Assembly: GCA_028284415.1 (NCBI GenBank)
Contig: JANQRU010000007.1
Span: forward strand, 310,001 to 374,000
DNA length: 64,000 nucleotides
Direction: 5' to 3'
Source of the DNA: Pyrinomonadaceae bacterium
GTDB lineage: Bacteria > Acidobacteriota > Blastocatellia > Pyrinomonadales > Pyrinomonadaceae
Part shown: positions 8,782 to 17,334 of the stretch, piece after piece
Layout of the letters: each line of letters starts with the position of its first letter
How positions within the stretch are numbered: the stretch's first letter is position 1
Notes under the pieces: generated by a model
Databases searched by the model: none
What the model saw: only the letters and a program-made list of their open reading frames with translations
What the model was told of the DNA's origin: nothing
Position numbers and translations under genes: made by a program

Positions 8782-9880
8782 AGTCGCTGCTTTATTGCTA
8801 ATTATTACTGCAATTTTCGCCCTTTTGATTTTAGGCGAAAGCCTTTTAGTGCCTTTTGTAATCGCTGTCTTAGTTTGGTATTTAATCAATGCTTTAGGAC
8901 ATTGGCTTGGAAGTTTCAAAGTCAGTCAAAAATATCTACCTAAATGGGCGAACCTAATGCTCTCGACCTTAGTAATTGCTCTTATATTGCTGTTTGTTGG
9001 CGGTTTAATTGCTGAAAATGCCAGAGAAATGTTCACAGAACTTCCAAAATATGAAAAAAATGTCGGCAACATCATTGAAAGATTTGGAAGAATATTTAAT
9101 TTTAATACCGATCAGTATTTCAAAATATCCGGCACGGAAAGGGTTCCTGATATTTTCGGAAATCTCAATAAACTTCTCGAAAACGTAAATCTAGGCACAT
9201 TTATTTCCGGTATTCTCAATACATTATCAGGTATCGCCGGAAATACTTTTTTGATAATTATCTACGTCTTATTTTTACTTTTTGAACAAGCGGTATTTCC
9301 TAAGAAAATAAAAGCTCTTTTTCCGGATGAAGAAAAATACAATCAGGTTGAACAAGTAATTAACGATATAAATGATGCCATCAGAGCCTACTTCAAAGTA
9401 AAGCTTACGGTTAGTGCACTTACAGCTTTTGCTAGTTACACATTGATGGCATTTATTGGATTGGATTTTGCAGTATTTTGGGCTTTTTTGATTTTTATTC
9501 TTAACTTTATCCCAAACATAGGTTCTTTAGTCGCCACATTATTTCCAGCTTCCCTTGCCTTAATTCAATTCGATAATTCTTTTGTCCCTTTCTTCACGAT
9601 CTTAATAGGTGTCGGAGCAATTCAATTAATTGTTGGTAACTTTATTGAACCCCGTATGATGGGAAGTTCCCTAAATATTTCATCTTTAGTCGTAATTATT
9701 GCTTTAACACTTTGGGGAACACTTTGGGGAATAACAGGGATGATTTTGAGCGTTCCGATCACAGTTATTTTAATGATAATTTTTGCTCAATTTCCTAGCA
9801 CAAGACCTTTCGCAATTTTATTATCTGAAAACGGAAAGCTTATGCACGGGCTGGAAAAAATCGAACAAGCTAACAACTAA
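8768..9880 (+). CDS. AI-2E family transporter (PF01594-type permease)
   Basis: A 370-residue polytopic membrane protein with the family's layout: two N-terminal hydrophobic helices, a soluble loop (~residues 85-150), then a C-terminal membrane bundle. The conserved segment INDAIRAYFKVKLTVSALTA and the stretch LNFIPNIGSLVATLFPA (about 248-264), followed by GNFIEPRMMGSSLNIS, are hallmarks. Members export small molecules, and some are Na+/H+ antiporters or involved in AI-2 release; the substrate here is unknown. It overlaps the preceding membrane protein by 14 bp. Confidence 0.9.
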   Translation: MTLTKVAALLLIITAIFALLILGESLLVPFVIAVLVWYLINALGHWLGSFKVSQKYLPKWANLMLSTLVIALILLFVGGLIAENAREMFTELPKYEKNVGNIIERFGRIFNFNTDQYFKISGTERVPDIFGNLNKLLENVNLGTFISGILNTLSGIAGNTFLIIIYVLFLLFEQAVFPKKIKALFPDEEKYNQVEQVINDINDAIRAYFKVKLTVSALTAFASYTLMAFIGLDFAVFWAFLIFILNFIPNIGSLVATLFPASLALIQFDNSFVPFFTILIGVGAIQLIVGNFIEPRMMGSSLNISSLVVIIALTLWGTLWGITGMILSVPITVILMIIFAQFPSTRPFAILLSENGKLMHGLEKIEQANN

Positions 9881-9976
9881 ATTAACACCTATGTAAAACT
9901 GTTAAACATTGTTTGCCAATTGTGTTACAATAAAAGTGGCGTTTTTTGCGTCCAGCAAATTTGAGGAATACCTAAA

Positions 9977-11026
9977 ATGAAAAGAATTACTCTGATGCTT
10001 TTCCTTTCCTTCATTTTGCTCCCACCCGTTTTTGCACAATTCGTAATTCAAAAAGAAACAGAACTCTTTCCTTTTGTCGCAGATGGTAAATGGGGATTTA
10101 TAAATAAAAGCGGAAAAATCCGAATAAAACCACAATTTGAACGAGTCGGCTATTTTACTAATGGTCTAGCAGTTGTCGCAACCGACAAAAAAAATATGAC
10201 CATTATCAACACTAGTGGCAAAGCCTTATTTGAACCAAGAGAACTGACAATTTATGCATTCTCGGAAGACTTAGCCCGTGTAAAAAAAGGCGATAAATGG
10301 GGTTTTATAAATCGTCAGGGTGAAATTATAATCCCGATCAAATATGAATTTGCCAGTGACTTTTTTAATGGAATTGCTCGAATCAAGATAGATAGAAAAT
10401 TTGGCTTTATCGACAAAAAAGGCAGACTTGTAACCAGGTTGTATAAGCGTGCTTACAATTTCTCCGAAGGTTTAGCCATTGTCGAAATAGATGGGAAAAG
10501 AGGATATATAGATACTTTTGACGACTTAGTTATAGCACCTATATTTGATGATTCTGATGGATTTTCTCAAGGACTTGCGGCAGTAAGACTCGGTGGTAAA
10601 TTCGGCTATATTGATAGAAGCGGCAAGTTAGCTATTCCACTATTATACAGTCAAGCACGCTGGTTTTCCGATGGCTTAGCTCCGGTTGAAATAGACAGTA
10701 AATGGGGTTTTATAAATCGTAGTGGACAATTAGTTATTAAACCGAAATTTAATACTGTTCAAAACTTTTATAATGGAATGGCAGCTGTAAAAATTGGAGA
10801 TAAATGGGGCTACATAAATAAGAAAGGTAATGTTGTCATAAAACCTCGTTTCGATTCCGCTTTACCTTTTAATTCAGGTATTGCTCAAGTGGGTATAGAC
10901 GAGTGCCTCAATAGGATTCCCAATAAGTTATCTTTTGCACCTCCATGTGGATTTAGTTATATAAATAAAAAAGGTGAGCTAATCTGGAGTGCTTTACCTT
11001 TTCGTAGCAGGATAGCTAGAAACTAA
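9977..11026 (+). CDS. Exported WG-repeat protein
   Basis: A 349-residue protein with a signal peptide (LMLFLSFILLPPVFAQ) followed by about nine tandem WG-type repeats of ~35 residues: DGKWGFINKSGKIRIKP, GDKWGFINRQGEIIIP, DRKFGFIDKKGRLV, DGKRGYIDTFDDLVIAP and so on. WG repeats form beta-rich propeller-like surfaces that bind other molecules; there is no catalytic motif. A GAGGA ribosome site lies 10 bp before the ATG. Its 3' end overlaps the convergent PrcB-like gene by 4 bp. The gene stands alone on its strand, preceded by a possible TACAAT -10 box at 9926-9931. Confidence 0.88.
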   Translation: MKRITLMLFLSFILLPPVFAQFVIQKETELFPFVADGKWGFINKSGKIRIKPQFERVGYFTNGLAVVATDKKNMTIINTSGKALFEPRELTIYAFSEDLARVKKGDKWGFINRQGEIIIPIKYEFASDFFNGIARIKIDRKFGFIDKKGRLVTRLYKRAYNFSEGLAIVEIDGKRGYIDTFDDLVIAPIFDDSDGFSQGLAAVRLGGKFGYIDRSGKLAIPLLYSQARWFSDGLAPVEIDSKWGFINRSGQLVIKPKFNTVQNFYNGMAAVKIGDKWGYINKKGNVVIKPRFDSALPFNSGIAQVGIDECLNRIPNKLSFAPPCGFSYINKKGELIWSALPFRSRIARN

Positions 11027-11910
11027 TCTGTTTTATAAGCTTCCAAACTACCTCTTCCTTCAAATCCATCACTAACAGGAAATTTTTCATTTTCAGTTGA
11101 AAAAGAAATTACTAGTTTTTTATCGTATAAAGTTGTCATTGCCTTCAATGGTGGATGTGGACTATCAATAAAACTACCGCCATTTAGATCATTAAAAATT
11201 AGTATGTCATCTTTAACTTTTCCTGACATTACTTCGTAGAAGGTTCGTTCTTTTTCCTTCCCAGTTCCTTTCAAATTTAGAATCACCGTTGCAAATTTAT
11301 TCAAACGAAAAACAGTAACTGTTCCTTCAGTATCAAACTCTTTTCGTATTCCAGCTATTCCGCCGGAAAACTCAAAAGTTCCTTCTTTTACCTCGTAAAC
11401 TTGAGCTTTTCTTTTCCAAGTCTTAGAAAACTCAATTTTCTTAGTTTTCCATTTTTCTAAAGGCACTGAAACTATCTTGAATGGCTGAGTTAGAGCCTGC
11501 GTTACCATTGCATCTTTAGGCGGGCTATTTAAATTTATAAATAAACTTTGTTCAGTTTCTTCAAATTCAACTGAAAAGCCGCCAGTTCTGTGTCCTCCGG
11601 CAAAGGCAGCAATTACGACATTTTTTTCAAAATCAACTTTCTTTTTGATTTCCAAATTATCAATCAGACCCGTAAGGCTACTCAAGTCATCTTTATTTTT
11701 TGCCACGAAAATAAAAGCTTCTTCGATGCCTGAATAGTTACCTTTTGCTAACACTTCCAAATTAATTTGTTTTTCCACCTTTTTATTTCTTTTAGTTAAT
11801 TTTGTTTTGGAGTCTTTTTTCACATTTGTATCGGCTTGCATTTGTGCAAAACAGCCTATTGTAAATGTAATTGATAATAGAATTGCGATAATTAGAGCTC
11901 TTTGTTTCAT
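11023..11910 (-). CDS. Exported protein with PrcB-like C-terminal domain motif
   Basis: A 295-residue protein with a signal peptide (ALIIAILLSITFTIGCFAQ). Residues ~95-155 read VIAAFAGGHRTGGFSVEFEE...TQALTQPFKIVSVPL, the pattern of the PrcB C-terminal domain found in proteins associated with treponemal protease complexes and in many exported bacterial proteins. The second half is a predicted beta-rich stretch with no family recognised. The start codon overlaps the stop of the upstream amidohydrolase by 4 bp (ATGA), so the two are translationally coupled although no functional link is evident. Confidence 0.65.
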   Translation of the reverse strand: MKQRALIIAILLSITFTIGCFAQMQADTNVKKDSKTKLTKRNKKVEKQINLEVLAKGNYSGIEEAFIFVAKNKDDLSSLTGLIDNLEIKKKVDFEKNVVIAAFAGGHRTGGFSVEFEETEQSLFINLNSPPKDAMVTQALTQPFKIVSVPLEKWKTKKIEFSKTWKRKAQVYEVKEGTFEFSGGIAGIRKEFDTEGTVTVFRLNKFATVILNLKGTGKEKERTFYEVMSGKVKDDILIFNDLNGGSFIDSPHPPLKAMTTLYDKKLVISFSTENEKFPVSDGFEGRGSLEAYKTD

Positions 11911-13253
11911 AGCAACTTTCCAGAGATTTTTTTTACTTTTTGTAGTATTTCTGACTCATCGACTGTCAAAGATTTTCCGTTTTGATAAATTACTTCGCCT
12001 GCAACTATTGTCTGAACAACATTGCTTGCGTTTGAAGCAAAAACTAATGCGTTGTAAACATCATAGACAGGCTTTTGAGCCACACCATCAAGTGAGATGA
12101 CAATTAAATCCGCTTGTTTGCCCTCTTCTAAAGTTCCTACTTTTTTATCTAAGGCTAAAGCTTTTGCTCCACCATTTGTTGCAGTTTCAATAATCTCTCT
12201 AGCTTTAATAAAACGATTATTATCAACACGACTACGAGCTAGTAATGTCGCAAATCTTCCTTCTTCTAAAATATCGCATGTATTATTACTCGCCATCGAA
12301 TCGCTTCCAAAACCTGTTTTGATTCCAGCATCAAGAAATTTCTCAAATGGTGCTGCACCATGACCAAACTTAGTATTTGATTTTGGACAATGGGCTATCT
12401 TAGCATCGCTTTTTGCGATTATTTCAATATCTTGCTCCGAAACTTTAACGCAATGTGCGAGAAGGGGTTTAGCTTGCAAAACACCAATTGAATCAAGATA
12501 TTCTATCGTTGAACATTTTGGGGAATCCCAATTAATATCTTGCTCTTTATAGATTTTGGCAAAAAAACCTTCTCCTTTCCGCATTAAATTGAGCTCTTGT
12601 TCAGATTCCGAAGCGTGAATCGTTATTTGGTAGTCTTCTTTAATCGCATATTCTGAAATTTTCTGAAATAGATTTTTGCTGACCGTGTAAGGAGCATGTG
12701 GAGAAATACCTACTTTTACCAAATCTGTTTCAACTTCTCTCAAGGACAAGAATTTTTCTTTTAATTGCTCAAAATCCCTTGATGCAGTTTCGTTATCTGG
12801 TGAGAATTCTGTTTCCTGGAATAAAGTTCCTCGCAATCCCATTTTCTTTAAGGCTTCCAATCCTGCTTTTCCCCAACGCCCAATATCACCAAAACAAGTG
12901 ACGCCGGCTCTCATCCCTTCTAATGCACCAAAAAGAGCCGAAATTTCAATATCTTCGTCCATTAATCTCTTTGCACGTGCTTTGGTAAGAGTTATCAACC
13001 AAGAATAAAAATTGTCATCGAACTCATCTAAAAAGCCTCTGAGAACTGTAATTTCTAAATGTGAATGACAATTAACAAATCCAGGCATTATTACTGCTTC
13101 ACCAAAATCTTCTACATGGCTATTTGGAAATTGCTCAACCAATTTTTCTTTCTCGTCAACAGCAACAATTTTGTCGTTTTCAAAAGCGATAGCACCTTTA
13201 TTGATTGGGTCTTTTGAGATTGGTAAGAGATAATCTGCGGCAAGTATTTTCAT
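11907..13253 (-). CDS. Amidohydrolase of the MtaD / chlorohydrolase type (likely adenosine-derivative deaminase)
   Basis: A 448-residue metal-dependent hydrolase. The metal ligands of the subgroup are visible: NCHSHLEI (HxH), PHAPYTVS and IHASES, AHCVKVSEQD, and GFGSDSMASNN with the catalytic Asp. Proteins of this kind deaminate 5'-methylthioadenosine, S-adenosylhomocysteine or related purines, or guanine-like substrates; sequence alone does not decide which. The HSHLE form (rather than HTHLP) is a variant at the first metal site. It overlaps the downstream PrcB-like gene by 4 bp and lies 11 bp from the upstream transglycosylase. Confidence 0.85.
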   Translation of the reverse strand: MKILAADYLLPISKDPINKGAIAFENDKIVAVDEKEKLVEQFPNSHVEDFGEAVIMPGFVNCHSHLEITVLRGFLDEFDDNFYSWLITLTKARAKRLMDEDIEISALFGALEGMRAGVTCFGDIGRWGKAGLEALKKMGLRGTLFQETEFSPDNETASRDFEQLKEKFLSLREVETDLVKVGISPHAPYTVSKNLFQKISEYAIKEDYQITIHASESEQELNLMRKGEGFFAKIYKEQDINWDSPKCSTIEYLDSIGVLQAKPLLAHCVKVSEQDIEIIAKSDAKIAHCPKSNTKFGHGAAPFEKFLDAGIKTGFGSDSMASNNTCDILEEGRFATLLARSRVDNNRFIKAREIIETATNGGAKALALDKKVGTLEEGKQADLIVISLDGVAQKPVYDVYNALVFASNASNVVQTIVAGEVIYQNGKSLTVDESEILQKVKKISGKLL

Positions 13254-13264
13254 CGGGATTTTAA

Positions 13265-13879
13265 CTATTCTTCAAATGAGTTTTGATTTGTAACAGGTGT
13301 ATTTTCTTTTGGAGGAAGTTGACGATAACGTTCTAAGATCGAACTTACGTAAGAATTAGTAGAAGCAATTCCAATACGATCTATAAAATCCTTTTCAGTC
13401 AACTTTGTTTTATCAGTATCTTTAGTCCATTCTTCAACTCTACTCGGACCTGCATTGTAGGCAGCCAGCATCATAGCTTTTTCAGCTGGTAAATCGCGGT
13501 ATTTAGTGCGTAATTTTTCTAAATACCAACATCCGACTTGGATATTTCTTTCCGGGTCACTTAAAAATTCTTGCACATTTTGGGCAGTTTTCTTTTCAAA
13601 CTCCTTGAGTCCTGTTTCTTTTGCCCATTCTCTTGCAACTGTGGGTGTGACTTGCATCAAACCAACTTCTTCATCATCACCTATTACAGAAGTTCTGAAA
13701 TAAGTTTCTTCGTAGATCACACTCCAAACTAAATTTTGGTCAAGCTTATAGACTTTTGCTTGACGTTCGATCAAACCGTCATAACGATGAATCCAATAGT
13801 CATTAAAACGATACCCGCCGTAAACTCCAGCAATTATCAGCATCGCTAAAACCAGTATTGCAATTAAAACACGTCGCAT
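13265..13879 (-). CDS. Membrane-anchored lytic transglycosylase (SLT domain)
   Basis: A 204-residue protein with an uncleaved-looking N-terminal membrane anchor (VLIAILVLAMLIIAGVYGGY) and a compact SLT domain: VIYEETYFRTS with the likely catalytic Glu, EVGLMQVTP, and MLAAYNAGPSRVEEW. It would cut peptidoglycan strands on the outer face of the inner membrane. It is far smaller than the Slt-like enzyme at 3.9 kb and lacks the TPR arm. It is in a minus-strand run with the amidohydrolase 11 bp downstream. Confidence 0.88.
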   Translation of the reverse strand: MRRVLIAILVLAMLIIAGVYGGYRFNDYWIHRYDGLIERQAKVYKLDQNLVWSVIYEETYFRTSVIGDDEEVGLMQVTPTVAREWAKETGLKEFEKKTAQNVQEFLSDPERNIQVGCWYLEKLRTKYRDLPAEKAMMLAAYNAGPSRVEEWTKDTDKTKLTEKDFIDRIGIASTNSYVSSILERYRQLPPKENTPVTNQNSFEE

Positions 13880-13909
13880 TACACAAAAAACTAAATTGAG
13901 TTTGGGAAA

Positions 13910-14098
13910 TTAAATCTTTTTGATTTTTTTGTCGTCCTTTTTATTTTTAACCTTATCTAAACCGAATTTCTTTTCTTTTCTCGCAATTTTTCCAGAACGA
14001 ACCATTTCGGCAAATAAGTCAACATCATAATCAACATCGCGTGACATCTGCTCACGGATTTCTAATAAAATTTCTAAAAATTTTGGACGACGATACAT
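13910..14098 (-). CDS. Small basic protein, possible partner of the upstream PIN protein
   Basis: A 62-residue protein with an N-terminal predicted helix (FLEILLEIREQMSRDVDYDV) and a very lysine-rich tail (about 20 of the last 30 residues are Lys, Arg or Asp). The N-terminal pattern, a Pro-x-LxEIxxIRxxxSRDxxYDV, recalls small proteins often found beside PIN-domain genes. It follows the PIN gene by 57 bp on the same strand. An antitoxin or accessory role is only an inference from position; the lysine tail would suit nucleic-acid contact. Confidence 0.5.
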   Translation of the reverse strand: MYRRPKFLEILLEIREQMSRDVDYDVDLFAEMVRSGKIARKEKKFGLDKVKNKKDDKKIKKI

Positions 14099-14155
14099 TA
14101 TAACTTGATATTAAATAGAGATGATGAATAGGTCAAACTTCGCATAAATGCCTAA

Positions 14156-14617
14156 TCAGAGCGTATGAACAAGAAATTCAGGTGTTACGATCATTGGAAC
14201 AAAAAAACCTGCTGCTGTATTAAATAGTCTGACTCTGGCTTGTTTTCTCACATTAGCGATGTGCCCGAAGTTCCACGTAACGAGATAATCTATTTTGTGA
14301 ACAGAAGCTAGTGCAACGTGCAATGCATCACCAATATATTTACGATGGAAAATTCCTCTGGAAACATAGCCTTCTGCTAGAATAGCAGCTTCCTCAGGTA
14401 AATCTAATTGTTTCAAAGATTTAATTAGATTTAAATAACCGGAACGGTGCGGCTCGGTGAGGCATTCCAATTCCCTTTTTACCAAAATAGATACGAAAGC
14501 TCGATATTCATTCAATTCATGTTCCCACCAACGAATTGTTAAATCCCTTCTAAAAGGCTCACCATTATCTAGATATGCCCCAACAACAGATGTTTCCAAA
14601 TACAAACTTTTTTTCAT
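14156..14617 (-). CDS. PIN-domain protein (VapC-like ribonuclease candidate)
   Basis: A 153-residue PIN-fold protein. It starts SLYLETSVVGAYLDN, where Glu replaces the usual first Asp (LDTSV), and carries ELECL in the middle and KYIGDALHVALASVHKIDYLVTWNFGHI, which includes the conserved D and the TWN(F/D) segment. PIN proteins of this size are usually toxin ribonucleases of type II systems. No antitoxin is recognised upstream; the nearest small gene is the 62-codon frame 57 bp downstream. Whether the Glu-for-Asp change lowers activity cannot be judged here. Confidence 0.75.
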   Translation of the reverse strand: MKKSLYLETSVVGAYLDNGEPFRRDLTIRWWEHELNEYRAFVSILVKRELECLTEPHRSGYLNLIKSLKQLDLPEEAAILAEGYVSRGIFHRKYIGDALHVALASVHKIDYLVTWNFGHIANVRKQARVRLFNTAAGFFVPMIVTPEFLVHTL

Positions 14618-14706
14618 AATAAAAGGGTTTTGGTTTTTAATTTTAGGTGCTATAAAAAACCCTAAAACTTATCCAAAACCCGAAAAACTCAATAATTTAA
14701 ATTAAA

Positions 14707-16296
14707 TCACTTCTTGCTGTTTGGAACAAATGTAACCCGTGATTCTTTAAAATCAAACGTCAAACTGTAATTTTTTAAGAAGTTACCACCTAAAATACCG
14801 GCTTGCTCAAAACCTGAAGTCTCATTTATCAAATTCAAATCCAGGGCAATAGCTTTTAATCTGTTACGTGAAAAATTACCAAATGTCACCCTCGGTAATA
14901 AAAATGATGAAACATTTTCAGTAATTCCAGCCGCCCCAATTACACGCATCTTTTCAGTTAGGATGTACTGACTCATTTCGTCCGTTCCAGCTAACTCTTC
15001 TGAAATTACTGAAACGCTTGCTCCGGTATCAACAATGAAATTCAAAGGTGATTTAATACCTTGTAATTGAACTTGTCCGCTTAAAAATCCGCTTGAAGTT
15101 AGCCTCAAAGGCAAACTCATAGAGTCTTTTTCTGCTCTAGCAACTGAATTCTCATTTTTTTCTTTTCTGACCAAAGAGAAAGTCTTATTGCCATAGTCAA
15201 CAGTTGTAATAAATTTTGAAATTAATGATAAGCCAATATAACCATCAACATTTTCTTTTTTGTTATGAAATTCTCTTATGTAAACGGGAACATTTGTAAC
15301 TTTTACGTCACCTATATAAATCTTTCTCAAGAATCCATAAATAATGTCAAATTTACCATCGCCGCCTAGTGCTCTGGCAACCCCGCCTTTGGTGATTGGT
15401 TTTATTCCAAGTCTTTCGGCAGTTTTGTCAGATATTACCGAAATACCTGAACCCGTATCTAAAACAAATCTTAAAACCTCACCTTTTTTCTTGAGTCTTA
15501 CATTTACCACCGGGCGATTGTTTAAGAGCTGCATTTTAACTAAAGTCTGATTTTCGCCACCCACATCGTAAAGAGAAGATTTATTGCCCAAATATCTCAA
15601 GAACTTAATTAATCCCTTAATACGGTCTCTTCTTTCAATGTCATTTTTTGTGGAAACACGCAAAAACCTTTCATAAGCTTCGGCAGCTTCTTTGTACTTT
15701 TCTGCTCGGGCAGAAACCTGAGCAAGGGCAAATACAAAATCTGGTTCTCTTGAGTCGAAATGAACCGCCTCCCTTAAATTTGCAATGCTGTTGTCAATTC
15801 GATTTTCGTAAAAATCCAACATTCCCAAACCTGCCCATCCCAAAGCCTCTTTTTTGTTTAATAAAACCGCATTCATTGAGAACTTTTTAGCTTCCTCAAA
15901 GTTTCCGGCAGTTAGGTAAATAGCTCCTAGAACAGCAAAAGCGTAGGAGTTTTTTCGGTCTGCCTCTGCTACGTCATAAGCATAATTAAAAGCATCAAGC
16001 AAATGCCGTCTTTTGAGTAAGATATATGCAAGGTCTAATTTGGCTTTTGCATGTTGAGGGTTTCTGGCAAGTATCTGTTTAAGTATTTTCTCAGCTTGGA
16101 CAAACTTTCTTTTCCGTGAGAGTTTTTTTGCTTCTTTGAGTAGTTTTTTCGTGTCTCTTGGTTCTACCTTCTGAACATCATCTCCTGCAAAGTTGTTTGC
16201 TGACAAACTCAACATAGTTATGACCAATAGAATAACTATATTTTTCTTTTGGAAAGGATTAAATAGTAAACTTAAACGACTAAATACTCTTTTCAT
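14707..16296 (-). CDS. TPR protein with two retropepsin-like aspartyl protease domains
   Basis: A 529-residue exported protein (N-terminal hydrophobic stretch IVILLVITMLSLSANNFAG). Residues ~50-215 are TPR repeats (KFVQAEKILKQILARNPQHA and others). Two single-domain retroviral-type aspartyl protease units follow: FVLDTGSGISVISDKTAE (~residue 285) and FIVDTGASVSVISEELA (~residue 425). Retropepsins work as dimers with one DTG from each half, so this chain may form its own active site like a pepsin. Similar TPR-aspartyl protease proteins are common in Acidobacteria. The AGAAG-like ribosome site lies just before the ATG. Confidence 0.87.
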   Translation of the reverse strand: MKRVFSRLSLLFNPFQKKNIVILLVITMLSLSANNFAGDDVQKVEPRDTKKLLKEAKKLSRKRKFVQAEKILKQILARNPQHAKAKLDLAYILLKRRHLLDAFNYAYDVAEADRKNSYAFAVLGAIYLTAGNFEEAKKFSMNAVLLNKKEALGWAGLGMLDFYENRIDNSIANLREAVHFDSREPDFVFALAQVSARAEKYKEAAEAYERFLRVSTKNDIERRDRIKGLIKFLRYLGNKSSLYDVGGENQTLVKMQLLNNRPVVNVRLKKKGEVLRFVLDTGSGISVISDKTAERLGIKPITKGGVARALGGDGKFDIIYGFLRKIYIGDVKVTNVPVYIREFHNKKENVDGYIGLSLISKFITTVDYGNKTFSLVRKEKNENSVARAEKDSMSLPLRLTSSGFLSGQVQLQGIKSPLNFIVDTGASVSVISEELAGTDEMSQYILTEKMRVIGAAGITENVSSFLLPRVTFGNFSRNRLKAIALDLNLINETSGFEQAGILGGNFLKNYSLTFDFKESRVTFVPNSKK

Positions 16297-16344
16297 AATT
16301 TCTTCTCCATTCCTGTTTCTTAACTAGATAAATTTGAATAGGCT

Positions 16345-17013
16345 TCATTTGAGAATCTCTCCTGTCTTCATAGACCAGAGCACTAAATCCATCTCATCGA
16401 AATCTATTCCTAATTGGTCAGCAAATTTTTTTAGAAGTTGTTCATATTTTAGATACCTTGAACGCGTATTTGGTGGCTTCGGGTCATCAATTATTTTTAA
16501 TTCTGCCATACTTCTTAACACATGCTTATCTAATATCGCATAACCTTTAAAGCCAATATTTCTTAAATAGTGACTTGCTTCCTTATAACCTAATCCCTTA
16601 ATACCTTTTTCCTTAACGAGCCAATCGCGTCTTTCAAGATCATCGTCAAAACTTGATAATTTCTCCCTCAGACGCATACCACAATGCTCTTGTAAAAAAT
16701 CTCTGGAGGCAACAATGTAACCTGCTCTGGCATTCGGATAACGGTGTTTTCCAAGTAAGGCTTGGGTCAATTCTTCGTGAGTTCCTTTCATCAAAAGCGG
16801 TCTGACGGCTTCAATAGAATTTAACCCCATTTTTGCTGAACAACCGCCAGTGAAGAAACAGAAAACCATTTCCTCCCAAAGTTTCGAATCACTTCCAGAT
16901 TTCCAAATATCATCGAACTCAGAAAGCCTCTTCTGGATTTCATCAACTCTCTCAGCGTGTGCTTTTTTTATTTTTTCAATTGTTATGGGTTGAGTTTCTT
17001 TTTTCACAAACAA
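16345..17013 (-). CDS. N-glycosylase/DNA lyase, Ogg2 type (8-oxoguanine repair)
   Basis: A 222-residue helix-hairpin-helix glycosylase of the Ogg2 family known from thermophiles and many bacteria. The helix-hairpin region reads KGIKGLGYKEASHYLRNIG, holding the Schiff-base Lys candidate, followed by YAILDKHVLRSM with the conserved Asp. It excises 8-oxoguanine from DNA and nicks the strand. The start is uncertain: TTG at 17013 with AAGGA 5 bp upstream, or GTG two codons later. The TPR-protease gene lies 48 bp downstream. Confidence 0.88.
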   Translation of the reverse strand: MFVKKETQPITIEKIKKAHAERVDEIQKRLSEFDDIWKSGSDSKLWEEMVFCFFTGGCSAKMGLNSIEAVRPLLMKGTHEELTQALLGKHRYPNARAGYIVASRDFLQEHCGMRLREKLSSFDDDLERRDWLVKEKGIKGLGYKEASHYLRNIGFKGYAILDKHVLRSMAELKIIDDPKPPNTRSRYLKYEQLLKKFADQLGIDFDEMDLVLWSMKTGEILK

Positions 17014-17334
17014 CTTGTCCTTAGATTTTATTGTGGCAGTACTTCACTGTCAATAATTTGTAACATTCCTGTAACATGATCACTTTTTTGAAAATACTTC
17101 TCTTTTTGACATTTATTAATCTATAAGTAAAATATATTGGTGCTATAAGTTTTTCTAAACTCAAGCATCTATAACTCAGAAAATTACATCTTATTAACGA
17201 GTATTTCTTGATTTTATACTTTTTAGATCAAGACTTGTAATGCAGTAGCCGTGATGTGCTATACTTTATGAAGCATTCCTAACTAACTACCAATGAATGC
17301 CTACCACATCACTCAATTACAAAAGAGAAATATA
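17014..17334. other. Divergent intergenic region (321 bp)
   Basis: Between the Ogg2 gene (minus) and the PBP4-type gene (plus, start taken as 17335). It is very AT-rich. The only structure seen is a candidate promoter at 17235-17265; no small gene, RNA fold or repeat was found in the rest. Confidence 0.5.
17235..17265 (+). promoter_or_regulatory. Candidate sigma-70 promoter for the PBP4-type gene
   Basis: An extended -10 box TGCTATACT (17257-17265) stands 70 bp before the chosen start codon. A weak -35 (TTGTAA, 17235-17240) is present at a rather long 19-bp spacing. The extended TG would compensate. This is pattern matching only. Confidence 0.4.
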
